A stretch of DNA of 64,000 bases, from contig NZ_CP009129.1 of assembly GCF_000785555.1 (NCBI RefSeq), positions 2,852,001 to 2,916,000 of the forward strand, given 5' to 3'. A program made the translations under genes and the position numbers. The notes beneath the pieces are model-generated. The model worked only from the letters and a program-made list of their open reading frames with translations. It made no database searches and had not been told where the DNA came from. This document shows positions 52,006-60,485 of the stretch, in pieces (the stretch's first letter is position 1; the number at the start of each line of letters is the position of its first letter). The DNA is from Planococcus sp. PAMC 21323 (GTDB taxonomy: Bacteria > Bacillota > Bacilli > Bacillales_A > Planococcaceae).

Positions 52006-52059
52006 AGTATACTTTCACTAAATTAAAGTAAGTATACTTTTATGAGAGTTTTCTGTCAA
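52006..52059 (-). promoter_or_regulatory. Sigma-A promoter and operator of the sialic-acid operon
   Basis: On the minus strand TTGACA (52054-52059), a 17-base spacer and TATACT (52031-52036) form a near-consensus promoter. The -10 lies inside one of two AGTATACTTT direct repeats (52006-52015 and 52031-52040) exactly 25 bp apart; each core is also a palindrome. This is a plausible site for the RpiR-type regulator at 47360. Confidence 0.75.
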
Positions 52060-52199
52060 CATTATTTTAATATTTGACTGTTGGTTGTCAGAATAGGTAA
52101 ATTGAATATTTTCTTAATATAGCGGTTTTCTAAATTATAAGACAGTAAAAAAAAGCAAAGAAAAGTCTCTTCGCTTCTTTCGTCTTATTTATATGGGAT

Positions 52200-52318
52200 T
52201 CTACGTTCCAGGCGGTCGCTTTCCGCGGACGGAACGCTGAGCCTCCTCGTCGCAAGCTCCTGCGGGGTCTCATCATTCCGTTTTTCCGCAGGAGTCGCCG
52301 CCTTGCACTCCGAATCCT
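52200..52318. repeat. Dispersed GC-rich hairpin repeat
   Basis: Ordered elements CGCTTTCCGCGG, GAGCCTCCTC, TGCGGGGTCTC and CCGCAGGAGTCG, shared with the copy at 7560-7680; outer arms GGCGGTCGC and CGCCGCC pair imperfectly. Confidence 0.78.
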
Positions 52319-52465
52319 CGTGTGTTGAGTTACCTTGTGTCTTGAAATTTTCTGAGGAAGAAACTGAAGGTCTTGTAATATATGAAGGGAAAATTTTTAT
52401 AAACCATACAAATGAAGCGACTTTAATAAATTCTCCTTTATCGTCTCTTGTTAAAATAATTTAAT

Positions 52466-52481
52466 CCGTTAAAATTAATTT
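52466..52481. promoter_or_regulatory. Operator half-site before the winged-helix regulator gene
   Basis: CCGTTAAAATTAATTT matches the left half and centre of the palindrome at 54296-54341 (CCGTTAAAATATATTT). Suggests autoregulation by the regulator encoded at 52507. Confidence 0.6.
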
Positions 52482-52506
52482 AGATGCATGGCAAAGGAGT
52501 GTACTC

Positions 52507-53058
52507 ATGACGAGTAATTTTGATTTGATGAAATTGATTGCTGACCCTAAAATAGAAGCGATTTTGTACTCGATTCAAGCTGTAGACAAAACGGTGAAAG
52601 AAATTGCTAGTGAATTGGATGACAAGCCTTCGAGGCTGTATTACCCGATCCAAAAGCTTTTGGATACAGGACTTGTTCAAGTGAGTGAAGAAAAACAAGT
52701 TGGCAACTTAATCGAAAAGTATTATACCTCTCGTCCGCTTTTTGGTACTAACGAGGAGTTTTTATCTATTGAAGGAGAGCTTGCGCGCAAGAATTCAGCA
52801 GCACTCTTGTCTCATATGTTTTTGACGTTCAATAAAGGTGCGAATTTATTGAAAGCCGATTTAGAAAATGCAGTCGAAACGCGTGCTATGTACAGAGAAG
52901 CTACGGTTTCACTTACTCATGCTGAATGGTTAAAGGTGAATGAGGAGATCGAAAAATTGGTTAGCAGCCGCTCTTCTACAGAAGAGACAACAGATTATAC
53001 ATTTTCAATTCTGACCTATGAAACCAACACAAAAGCCATTAAGCCTACAAAAGCTTAA
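52507..53058 (+). CDS. Winged-helix (ArsR-like) transcriptional regulator
   Basis: 183-aa protein with an ArsR-type helix-turn-helix in the first 75 residues (DPKIEAILYSIQAVDKTVKEIASELDDKPSRLYYPIQKLLDTGLVQV) followed by a longer helical C-terminal domain. CAAAGGAGTG precedes the ATG. The MFS transporter lies convergently downstream, and matching operator sequences occur before both genes, so it most likely represses both. The inducer is presumably the transporter's substrate. Confidence 0.85.
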   Translation: MTSNFDLMKLIADPKIEAILYSIQAVDKTVKEIASELDDKPSRLYYPIQKLLDTGLVQVSEEKQVGNLIEKYYTSRPLFGTNEEFLSIEGELARKNSAALLSHMFLTFNKGANLLKADLENAVETRAMYREATVSLTHAEWLKVNEEIEKLVSSRSSTEETTDYTFSILTYETNTKAIKPTKA

Positions 53059-53066
53059 TGGCTTTT
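53031..53066. terminator. Bidirectional terminator overlapping two gene ends
   Basis: Fourteen-base perfect stem AAAAGCCATTAAGC, eight-base loop, with T runs both ways. It includes the last codons of the regulator gene and touches the stop of the MFS gene. Confidence 0.92.
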
Positions 53067-53067
53067 T

Positions 53068-54282
53068 CTATTCTTGTAATTGAATGTCTTCAATTTTTGG
53101 CAAAGAGCGAATGTTTTTATTGAGCAAAAAGTAAAACACGATAGCCAATAAACCTGTTGAACTCACTAGCATCATGTTTCCAACGCCTACAACAGGTGAT
53201 AAAATCCCGCCAAGCAAAGCACCAAGTGGCATCGCAGATACTAAAACACTATCAATAATAGACGACACTCTTGCTAGCAAATGTTCTTCAATTGATGTTT
53301 GTAAAAAGGTAATCAGTAAAATACTCATCATCCCAAACGGAATAAATGCCAAGCCTAAAAGAATCGTCGAAATTCCAATGTGATCCATGACGATCGATGA
53401 CGACCAAAAAAGAAATGACAGTAATGGCAAGACAATCATTAAGAGTCCTAGCGGATACTTCATGACTTTCACTACCAGCAACGATCCTGTGAGGTTACCG
53501 AGCGTGATGGCAAGGATAAAGACACCGTATTGTTCAGCTCCTCCTCTTTCATGAGCGTAAACCGGGAGAATGGCTTCTGTCATACCAAACGAAAAGTTAG
53601 CGATTAAAAAGGGTAAACAAATAAAAATGATTTTCGATTTAAAAAAATAAGCAAAGCCGGATTTTAAGCTCATCTTGTATTCAGTCCAGTCTTTCGTTTG
53701 CTGTTGGTCTTGTCTCGATGTTGACTTTATCTTTAACAAACTAAAAAAGACTGCCGCTACTAGAAAACTAAATGCGTTGAACAAGTAAATGTTTTGTACA
53801 CCAATCGTCAATATAAATCCGGCAAAGACGGATTTCATCGCGATGTCGACCATTTGCTGTGAGCTGTTGATCCACGAATTGAACTTTCCACGATTTTCTT
53901 TCGAAATGATTTTAGGGACGACCGCAATTTCAGCAGTTCCTTGGAAATTTTCCAGAAAAGAAATGCAAAACAGTATACCGAGAACAAGAAAAACAGATTC
54001 GTACCCTAGCCATATCCCGATTGGAATCAAGAGCATTAAAAAGAACTGAAAAAACTGGGCATAAACTAATACTTTGGCTTTGTTCATACCCTCAATTAAT
54101 GGACCTAATAAGAAGTTAAGACATTTAGGAATCATGACAATGGCCGCGGCTAGTCCTGTGTAAAAAGCATTTTGTGTGAGTTCAAAGACGTACCAAATCA
54201 CTGCAATTTCGTATAGGCTATCTCCCGAAGTTGAAACAAGTCTTCCTAAAAAGAGATTTCGACTGTTTTTATTATCAAACAT
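53068..54282 (-). CDS. MFS transporter, probable drug or metabolite exporter
   Basis: 404-aa major-facilitator protein with 12 membrane segments. N-terminal SRNLFLGRLVSTSGDSLYEIAVIWYVFELT and FLLGPLIEGMNKAKVLVYAQF resemble the MFS group of macrolide-type exporters. The start is the ATG at 54282 after GGGTGG; the frame open to 54393 crosses the 46-bp palindrome and is rejected as coding. Expression is probably controlled at that palindrome by the winged-helix regulator encoded at 52507. Confidence 0.88.
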   Translation of the reverse strand: MFDNKNSRNLFLGRLVSTSGDSLYEIAVIWYVFELTQNAFYTGLAAAIVMIPKCLNFLLGPLIEGMNKAKVLVYAQFFQFFLMLLIPIGIWLGYESVFLVLGILFCISFLENFQGTAEIAVVPKIISKENRGKFNSWINSSQQMVDIAMKSVFAGFILTIGVQNIYLFNAFSFLVAAVFFSLLKIKSTSRQDQQQTKDWTEYKMSLKSGFAYFFKSKIIFICLPFLIANFSFGMTEAILPVYAHERGGAEQYGVFILAITLGNLTGSLLVVKVMKYPLGLLMIVLPLLSFLFWSSSIVMDHIGISTILLGLAFIPFGMMSILLITFLQTSIEEHLLARVSSIIDSVLVSAMPLGALLGGILSPVVGVGNMMLVSSTGLLAIVFYFLLNKNIRSLPKIEDIQLQE

Positions 54283-54295
54283 TTCTGCACCACCC

Positions 54296-54341
54296 AAATT
54301 ATATTTACCGTTAAAATATATTTTAACGGTAAATATAATTT
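54296..54341. promoter_or_regulatory. Perfect 46-bp palindrome, probable operator
   Basis: Every base from 54296 to 54341 pairs with its mirror position; the centre reads TTAAAATATATTTTAA and the flanks ACCG/CGGT. It lies 13 bp before the MFS start. A half-copy lies before the regulator gene (52466). Confidence 0.85.
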
Positions 54342-54499
54342 TGTCAACGAGAAAAACACTTTTACAAGCATGGTTTGCTTGAAATACCTCCATAACGGAT
54401 ATAGTAATAGTACGAGATTTTTTAAGTGAACGAATCTTTACCAGAAATTTTAGGACTTCAACTTTTACTATCCTTTAATCTAATTAGGAGGTATTCATT

Positions 54500-56029
54500 G
54501 TGAAACCACAAATATTGATTGTAGGAGCTGGTCCAACTGGACTTGACTTGGCATATAGCTTGGCTCGTTTTGATATTCCTTTTCGGATTATCGAAAAAAA
54601 ATCCGGAACTGGTACTGCCTCTCGGGCACTCGCCGTGCATGCGCGGATACTCGAACATTACCAACAGCTGGGCATATCCGAACGAATTGTTAAACAAGGA
54701 CAACCGATTTTATCACTCGATTTGAGTGATGGAAAAGAAGTAAAAGCCAATTTGAAATTTCGCGATTTTGGCAAAGGGCTGAGTCCATTTCCGATGATTC
54801 TCAGTTTGCCACAAGATGAACATGAAGACATTTTAGTAGATGAACTGAATAAATTAGGTATTAATGTGGAATGGGATACGGAATTATCTTCATTTACAGA
54901 TACTGGCGAAGGTGTAAAAGCGATATTAAAAAAAGAGGGGATTTCTGAAGAAACTGCGGATTTTGATTATTTATGTGGATGTGACGGTGCAGGAAGCACG
55001 GTCCGAAAAGGGCTAGGTTTTGATTTTCCTGGCGGCACATATAAGCAATTGTTTTTCGTAGCAGATGTCGAAACCGAAATACCAGAAGACGAAATGGAAA
55101 AGATGGACATGTATATGGATGATGATGGCTTTATGTTGTATATGTCTGTTCGAAACGACCAGACAAAGAGAATCCTTGGCGTAGTGCCTGAAGATCTAAG
55201 TCAGATTCCAGATATTGAATACCATCACATTCGTGAATACGTTGAAACAAAGATCAAAGTCAACGCCTCACACGTCAATTGGTTTTCGACGTATCGCGTG
55301 CATTACCGCGTGAGTGAGCATTTTTCGAAAGGACGTATTTTTATATTGGGAGACGCGGGACATCTTCATAGCCCAGCAGGTGGACAAGGGATGAATACCG
55401 GGATCGGGGATGCCTTCAATTTGTCGTGGAAACTTGCAGCGGTACTACAAGGGAAAGCCGCGCCTTCTTTGCTCGATACGTATGAAACAGAGCGTATTGC
55501 TTTTGCCAGGCGACTAGTCGCTACGACGGACCGCGCATTTCAAACCATTATCAACCAGCACCTTCGCGGTACCTTATTGCGCAAAGTTGCCGTGCCGTAT
55601 ATTTTGCCTTCCATGTTTAAGTTGGCATTTGTTAAAAAGACGGGCTTTAAAATATTGTCTCAAATTCATATCAATTACCGGGACAGCGCCCTTAGCAAAG
55701 GCAAAGCTGGCAAAGTTTTTGCGGGCATGCGCTTGCCTTGGATCCAATTCGCCGATAGTGACAATTTTTCTCCACTGCAATCTGTTGATTGGCAAATTCA
55801 TGTATACGGCAAAGCAAGCAAAGAGTTGTTGGATTTTGCCCATACGCAGTCTTTACAGCTTTATGAGTTTCCATGGCAATCTGACATGAAAGATGCCGGT
55901 TTCCAACAAAATGCCCTGTACCTTGTGCGTCCTGATGGACATGTGGCTGTAGCGAACAAGAAACAAGACGTGGGTGTATTGAAAGACTATTTAGATGAGT
56001 TTAAACTAGTGGCTTTTCACGCACGTTAA
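54500..56029 (+). CDS. FAD-dependent aromatic-ring monooxygenase
   Basis: 509-aa flavoprotein hydroxylase of the PheA/TfdB/MhpA group. FAD motif GAGPTGLDLAYSLARF (GxGxxG) at about 8-23, the DG-type block CGCDGAGSTVRKGLGF at about 162-177, and the second FAD motif ILGDAGHLHSPAGGQGMNTGIGDAFNLSWKL at about 284-314. The last 120 residues form the thioredoxin-like C-terminal domain of this family. The start is GTG at 54500 after AGGAGG. It stands alone with its own terminator. Substrate (phenolic compound or polyketide) not readable. Confidence 0.9.
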   Translation: MKPQILIVGAGPTGLDLAYSLARFDIPFRIIEKKSGTGTASRALAVHARILEHYQQLGISERIVKQGQPILSLDLSDGKEVKANLKFRDFGKGLSPFPMILSLPQDEHEDILVDELNKLGINVEWDTELSSFTDTGEGVKAILKKEGISEETADFDYLCGCDGAGSTVRKGLGFDFPGGTYKQLFFVADVETEIPEDEMEKMDMYMDDDGFMLYMSVRNDQTKRILGVVPEDLSQIPDIEYHHIREYVETKIKVNASHVNWFSTYRVHYRVSEHFSKGRIFILGDAGHLHSPAGGQGMNTGIGDAFNLSWKLAAVLQGKAAPSLLDTYETERIAFARRLVATTDRAFQTIINQHLRGTLLRKVAVPYILPSMFKLAFVKKTGFKILSQIHINYRDSALSKGKAGKVFAGMRLPWIQFADSDNFSPLQSVDWQIHVYGKASKELLDFAHTQSLQLYEFPWQSDMKDAGFQQNALYLVRPDGHVAVANKKQDVGVLKDYLDEFKLVAFHAR

Positions 56030-56073
56030 CGGTATTTAGCGCCTTAGTGTGGGTTATAAAATTAAATATCAAA

Positions 56074-56102
56074 AAAAGGACTTCAGCTATTGAAGTCCTT
56101 TT
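56074..56102 (+). terminator. Intrinsic terminator of the monooxygenase gene
   Basis: AAAAGGACTTCA, loop GCTA, TGAAGTCCTTTT; perfect stem. Confidence 0.92.
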
Positions 56103-56270
56103 CATTTGTAGACAGAGATTATTAAAATAGTTCGTAAAACTATAAAACCGCACTGATTGCTTTGGAGATGACTCCCGCATGAAGCTAGGAAAACCAACTT
56201 TCTTCTTGCAGAACGATTTTGTTAAATAAGAAGTAGAGTGAATATAAAAGATAACCATTGGCATTCCAGA

Positions 56271-56678
56271 TCACACCTTAATATCAAGCAAATCAAACTG
56301 AATCACTACCGCCAGAAATGCGACGATTAACACTAGCTCACTTATTGTCAAAATTGATTGTTTGGGATGATCCGAGTATTTCCATTCGAAAAATGCTCTT
56401 ACGGAATAATCGACAATTGTCGACACAAGCAAAGCTAGTGCAACCCAGATGAACGTCCTTTCTTGGAATATGACCATATAGAAAGTTCCAATCATCACAA
56501 CTGTCGTGATGTTTCTTATCATCCGATCTACTTTGCCATGCAGTTTGTTCACATGATTATAAGAAAACCACTCTCTCTTTGGCTTTTCAATATTAAGTAG
56601 TTTTCGTAATACCCATTTCAATAGCCACATGACACTGAAAAGAACGATTAAAAATAAGCTGAGCATTAACCAAAACAT
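56271..56678 (-). CDS. DUF4181-type small membrane protein (copy 4)
   Basis: 135-aa membrane protein. WVLRKLLNIEKPKREWFSYNHVNKLHGKVDRMIRN follows an N-terminal anchor, then two segments, then FFEWKYSDHPKQSILTISELVLIV. The order and the basic LRKLLNIEK patch fit DUF4181 and match copies 2 and 3 in layout, though identity is low. AAGGGGATTTTAG precedes the ATG. It follows the DUF6366 gene by 13 bp and is probably in one operon with it. Function unknown. Confidence 0.82.
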   Translation of the reverse strand: MFWLMLSLFLIVLFSVMWLLKWVLRKLLNIEKPKREWFSYNHVNKLHGKVDRMIRNITTVVMIGTFYMVIFQERTFIWVALALLVSTIVDYSVRAFFEWKYSDHPKQSILTISELVLIVAFLAVVIQFDLLDIKV

Positions 56679-56691
56679 CTAAAATCCCCTT

Positions 56692-56907
56692 TCAATTAAA
56701 AAACAGCTGATAAATCACGTATGCAATGATCAATACTAAAATTAATAATGCCATGTCTTTCCATCCCATGTCACCTGCTATGTCTGTTAAGTTCCCATTG
56801 CCTGCTCCTTGGTCAAATCCGTCCCGCAAGTTTCTAGCTGCATTGTTTTTCTGCTCTTTTTGGTGTAATTTCTGTCTTTTTTCTCGAGTTGTGTTCTGCT
56901 TTTCCAT
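56692..56907 (-). CDS. DUF6366-type small membrane protein
   Basis: 71-aa protein: a charged N-terminal part (TTREKRQKLHQKEQKNNAARNLRDGFDQGAGNGNLTDIAGDMGWK) and one C-terminal membrane segment ending FFN. The layout fits DUF6366, known from Bacillales, of unknown function; this is recalled similarity. Gene order with a DUF4181 member suggests a co-transcribed pair of membrane proteins. Confidence 0.7.
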   Translation of the reverse strand: MEKQNTTREKRQKLHQKEQKNNAARNLRDGFDQGAGNGNLTDIAGDMGWKDMALLILVLIIAYVIYQLFFN

Positions 56908-57107
56908 AGTACGCAGCTCTTTCTTTATCGTCGAACTATTTAATCAACTACTTCCTATTGTGCCATAAATTGGATAAAACAACCAGACCCTTTACAGAGC
57001 CCGCTCTTGATAAATCGACATAAACGGGCTATGCTCTCATTAGCTACTTTGATACAATTGCCTGCTAGTTCACTAGCTTTAATCTACTTGATAAGGGAGA
57101 CACCACT

Positions 57108-58292
57108 ATGAATTCTTTTGAACGCGTATATGACCGAAAAAAAAGCCGCTCTGTTAAATGGGATACGATCGGCGAAATTTATGGCTTAGAGGATACTTCA
57201 GATATTTTGCCAATGTGGATTGCCGATATGGACTTTCCCGCGCCCCCACCTGTTTTAAAAGCATTGCATGATCGAGTAGAACATTCGATTTTCGGGTATT
57301 CGTTTATGTGTAAAGAATGCAGAACGGCTGTAATCGAGTGGCAATCCAGACGAAACGACTGGAAAATCGAACCCGACTGGTTACTTTTCCACCAAGGTAT
57401 TATTCCAGCTATTGCTTCAATTATTGAAACCTTTACCGAAAAGCACGATAAAATCGTGGTGACACCTCCTGTTTACCCTCCTTTTTTCCAACTGGCTGAA
57501 CACCAAGATCGAGAAGTTCTTTATTCTCCGTTAATTGTGCAAGACGGACAATATAAAATCGATTTTCAGGACTTTGAAGACAAATTGCAAGAAGCTGCGT
57601 TGTTTATATTGTGTAACCCACATAATCCAGGTGGACGTGTTTGGACACCTGAAGAGTTAAGAGAAATTATCCGTTTATGTACAAAGCACGACGTCCTCAT
57701 AATTTCAGATGAGATTCATGGAGATTTGATGTTAGATGAACATCGCCACACGCCGCTTGCGAAAATTGCGGGCACTGAAAGCGATCGCGTTTTTACGTGT
57801 ATGGCCCCGACCAAAACATTCAATTTAGCGGGCATTCAAGTTGCCATGATTATCGCAACCGATAAAGAAAAACGCGATAAACTAGAAAAACATGCCCTTG
57901 CACACGGCTCTGGCATGCTCAATGCATTTGCCCCAACGGCTTTAACCGCGGCATACAACGAAAGTGAGTCTTGGTTAGAAGAAATGCTTGAGACGATTGC
58001 TGGCAATATCGAGTTTGCCACAAACGAATTGCAGAAAAAAGTCCCGGGATTACGTGTCATGAAGCCACAATCGACTTATTTGTTGTGGATCGATTACAGT
58101 GAGTTGGGCTTAACAGAAGACGAAGTTATGAAAAAACTGCTGGGAACGGGTAAAGTTGCCTTGGAGCCTGGCAGCAAATACGGAGCTGCCGGAATCGGTT
58201 ATTTACGCTTAAACGCAGCATGTCCGAGAGTGACTTTATCTGATGGCATTGAACGGATTGCTACAGCCCTTGCACAAGAGAAGAATGAATAG
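57108..58292 (+). CDS. patB: PatB/MalY-family PLP-dependent C-S lyase
   Basis: 394-aa fold-type I aminotransferase-like enzyme. Landmarks: ILPMWIADMDFPAPPPVL at the N-terminus, CNPHNPGGRVWT, ISDEIHGDLM, and the PLP Lys in TKTFNLAG. These define the MalY/PatB cystathionine beta-lyase group, which releases homocysteine or ammonia and pyruvate from sulfur amino acids. AAGGGAGA precedes the ATG. Followed 30 bp later by a small lipoprotein gene, possibly in one transcript. Confidence 0.9.
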   Translation: MNSFERVYDRKKSRSVKWDTIGEIYGLEDTSDILPMWIADMDFPAPPPVLKALHDRVEHSIFGYSFMCKECRTAVIEWQSRRNDWKIEPDWLLFHQGIIPAIASIIETFTEKHDKIVVTPPVYPPFFQLAEHQDREVLYSPLIVQDGQYKIDFQDFEDKLQEAALFILCNPHNPGGRVWTPEELREIIRLCTKHDVLIISDEIHGDLMLDEHRHTPLAKIAGTESDRVFTCMAPTKTFNLAGIQVAMIIATDKEKRDKLEKHALAHGSGMLNAFAPTALTAAYNESESWLEEMLETIAGNIEFATNELQKKVPGLRVMKPQSTYLLWIDYSELGLTEDEVMKKLLGTGKVALEPGSKYGAAGIGYLRLNAACPRVTLSDGIERIATALAQEKNE

Positions 58293-58322
58293 TTCCATAT
58301 TCAAAAGGAGAAGTTAACCAAT

Positions 58323-58655
58323 ATGAGTAAGAAATGGATCACTTTGCTCTTATCGGCATTTGTTTTGAGCGCCTGCAGCGATAGAGCATCGTTAGACAAC
58401 ACTGAGGCGACTGAGGAGATCGGCGGACACGAAGAATGGGCTGATTTACCTGAGTACCCTACCCTCATCGACACCATTGGCAATGATGATTATTCGATCA
58501 AAACGGTAACGGACAATCAAGGAAAACGAATTCTCCTACTTTCTGATTCATCCGGTACAGAAAAATACAAATCGATTCTCATAAAAGATACGAACCGTCT
58601 TAAAATTATTAAAGTAGACGACGACGGAGAAGTTTTTAACGAAATCTTGGATTAA
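58323..58655 (+). CDS. Small lipoprotein of unknown function
   Basis: 110-aa secreted lipoprotein: a signal peptide with lipobox LSAC (Cys about 19), then an acidic soluble domain (EEIGGHEEWADLPEYPTLIDTIGNDDYSIKTVTDNQGKRILLL). No family recognised. AAAAGGAG precedes the ATG. Located 30 bp after patB and before a terminator, so likely co-transcribed. Confidence 0.78.
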   Translation: MSKKWITLLLSAFVLSACSDRASLDNTEATEEIGGHEEWADLPEYPTLIDTIGNDDYSIKTVTDNQGKRILLLSDSSGTEKYKSILIKDTNRLKIIKVDDDGEVFNEILD

Positions 58656-58666
58656 CACCTACAAAA

Positions 58667-58711
58667 GAAAAGCCTCGAGCGATTCCACTTAAGGAATTGC
58701 TTGAGGCTTTT
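58667..58711. terminator. Bidirectional intrinsic terminator
   Basis: AAAAGCCTCGAGCGATTCC pairs with GGAATTGCTTGAGGCTTTT (two mismatches), loop ACTTAA plus one base. It closes the patB-lipoprotein unit and the convergent BCCT gene. Confidence 0.88.
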
Positions 58712-58741
58712 GTGTTTTCTGCTATATTGACAAAAATAGAT

Positions 58742-60238
58742 TTACTTTTTCTTGCCAACCACTAATTTTTCTTCTGCTTTTAATGACTTCAGCAACGACC
58801 AGACCATCAAGATCACAACAAACGAGAACGGCAAGGCCGCGATGATGATGGTGTTTTGAATTGCGGCTAACCCACCAACTGACAAAAGAATAGCAGCAAT
58901 AGACGACTGAAGAACGCCCCAAACAATTTTCACACTGTTTACAGGAGTTAATGATCCATTTGTTGACTGCATACCAAGTACAAACGTTGCCGAATCGGCA
59001 GACGAGATAAAGAATGTCAGCAATAACAAAATGGCAATAATCGAAAGTCCAAAGCCAAATGGCATTTCATTAAATACCATAAACAAGATTGTTTCGACTG
59101 CACCAGCTGTTAAGTCGACAGCGCCACTTTGTTGAATATCGATAGCCGTGACACCAAATGCAGAAAACCAAATCGCACATAATAATGTCGGCAAAAGAAC
59201 GACATAGATTAAGAATTCACGAATGGTTCTACCTTTAGAAACACGCGCGATAAACATACTGACAAATGGTGCCCAAGAAATCCACCAAGCCCAGTAGAAA
59301 ATGGTCCATGCATCTAACCACTGGCGATCTTCGTTACTAAAGGCTGCGGTTTTCGTACTAATTGACATCAGATTTTGGATGTACTCACCAAACGATTGGG
59401 TGAAGACATTCAAAATGAGGAGAGTCGGTCCCAAAATGACAACAAGCACTAGCAAAATAACCGCTAACACCATATTGATATTGGATAAATATTTGATCCC
59501 TTTTGAAAGTCCAGACCATGCAGATGCCAGGAACAATACCGTAATAATGGCGATAATAATCAGTTGGCTCCAATTGTTGTTACTAATACCAAACAAAAAG
59601 CTAAGTCCGCCGTTAATTTGAACAGCACCAAATCCTAGTGACGTTGCAACACCAAATACAGTTGCGAAAATTGCGATCACGTCAATCATCGTTCCCCAGC
59701 CACTGTTCATTTTGTCTCCAAAGATTGGACGCAATGTACTCGAAATAAGTCCACGTTCGCCTTTACGGAATTGGAAATAAGCAAGTACTAATGCGACAAG
59801 ACCGTACATTGCCCAAGCATTAAATCCATAGTGGAAAAAAGTGCGTTGCATGGACTCTTGAAATGCTGCTTGTGTTCCAGCTTCAGCAGTTGCCGGTGAA
59901 ATGGCAAAATGGGAAAGCGGTTCATACGAGCCGTAGAACACGAGTCCAATCCCAAGTCCTGCTGAGAAAAGCATCGCAACCCAAGTGGGTGTTCTAAACT
60001 CTGGTCGATCGTTCGGTTTACCGAGACGGATATTGCCGTAAGGACTAACAATAAGAAATCCGACAACAATCAGAATCAGTGTCATAATCAGCATATAATA
60101 CCAGCCGAAAACGGTACTCAGTAAAGATGTAATATTGCCTGTCACTTGTTCATATGCTTCTGGCATAAGCGCTGCGATCAAAACCGCCGCAATAACGAGT
60201 GAAATGGTGATGTAAAATACTCTTGTGACCTCTTTCAT
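58742..60238 (-). CDS. BCCT-family betaine/choline/carnitine transporter (OpuD-like)
   Basis: 498-aa sodium-coupled transporter with 12 membrane segments. The family signature WTIFYWAWWISWAPFVSMFIARVSKGRTIREF is present at about 310-341, as are GIGLVFYGSYEPLSHF and the glycine-rich segment-3 block TSLGFGAVQINGG. Such proteins import compatible solutes (glycine betaine) in salt stress; OpuD is the nearest type. AAGGAGACTCC precedes the ATG. Monocistronic. Fits a salt-tolerant lifestyle. Confidence 0.92.
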   Translation of the reverse strand: MKEVTRVFYITISLVIAAVLIAALMPEAYEQVTGNITSLLSTVFGWYYMLIMTLILIVVGFLIVSPYGNIRLGKPNDRPEFRTPTWVAMLFSAGLGIGLVFYGSYEPLSHFAISPATAEAGTQAAFQESMQRTFFHYGFNAWAMYGLVALVLAYFQFRKGERGLISSTLRPIFGDKMNSGWGTMIDVIAIFATVFGVATSLGFGAVQINGGLSFLFGISNNNWSQLIIIAIITVLFLASAWSGLSKGIKYLSNINMVLAVILLVLVVILGPTLLILNVFTQSFGEYIQNLMSISTKTAAFSNEDRQWLDAWTIFYWAWWISWAPFVSMFIARVSKGRTIREFLIYVVLLPTLLCAIWFSAFGVTAIDIQQSGAVDLTAGAVETILFMVFNEMPFGFGLSIIAILLLLTFFISSADSATFVLGMQSTNGSLTPVNSVKIVWGVLQSSIAAILLSVGGLAAIQNTIIIAALPFSFVVILMVWSLLKSLKAEEKLVVGKKK

Positions 60239-60405
60239 AGGAGTCTCCTTTTCATAGATGAATTTTTACTCGTGAAGCAGTCGTACAATAAGTGCGGAAA
60301 AAAAAAGAAGAAAAAATTGACAGACTATAAAATTTACATACCCAATTCTCATTAAATTATTCGTTTTTTCGTGAGTTTTTTTGAGAAAAGTAAATTTCGC
60401 ATTTC

Positions 60406-60441
60406 AAAAGCACCACAGAAAATTTCTTCCGTGGTGCTTCT
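60406..60441 (-). terminator. Intrinsic terminator of the PRPP synthetase gene
   Basis: On the minus strand AAGCACCACGGAAGAAA pairs with TTTTCTGTGGTGCTT, imperfect inside, followed by TTTT. Confidence 0.8.
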
Positions 60442-60485
60442 GTTAGACATTTTTTACAAAAAGACTTTATTAATCGAAGCGGTTT

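Larger units (their letters stand above)
52060..52506. other. Non-coding spacer with a repeat and a promoter for the winged-helix gene
   Basis: No gene seen. A GC-rich hairpin repeat occupies about 52200-52318. The rest is AT-rich and contains, at 52466-52481, a half-copy of the operator found at 54296. Confidence 0.55.

Noticed and set aside
54283-54393. N-terminal extension of the MFS transporter
   Set aside because: It would be encoded by the 46-bp palindrome and promoter region, and a ribosome site precedes 54282.
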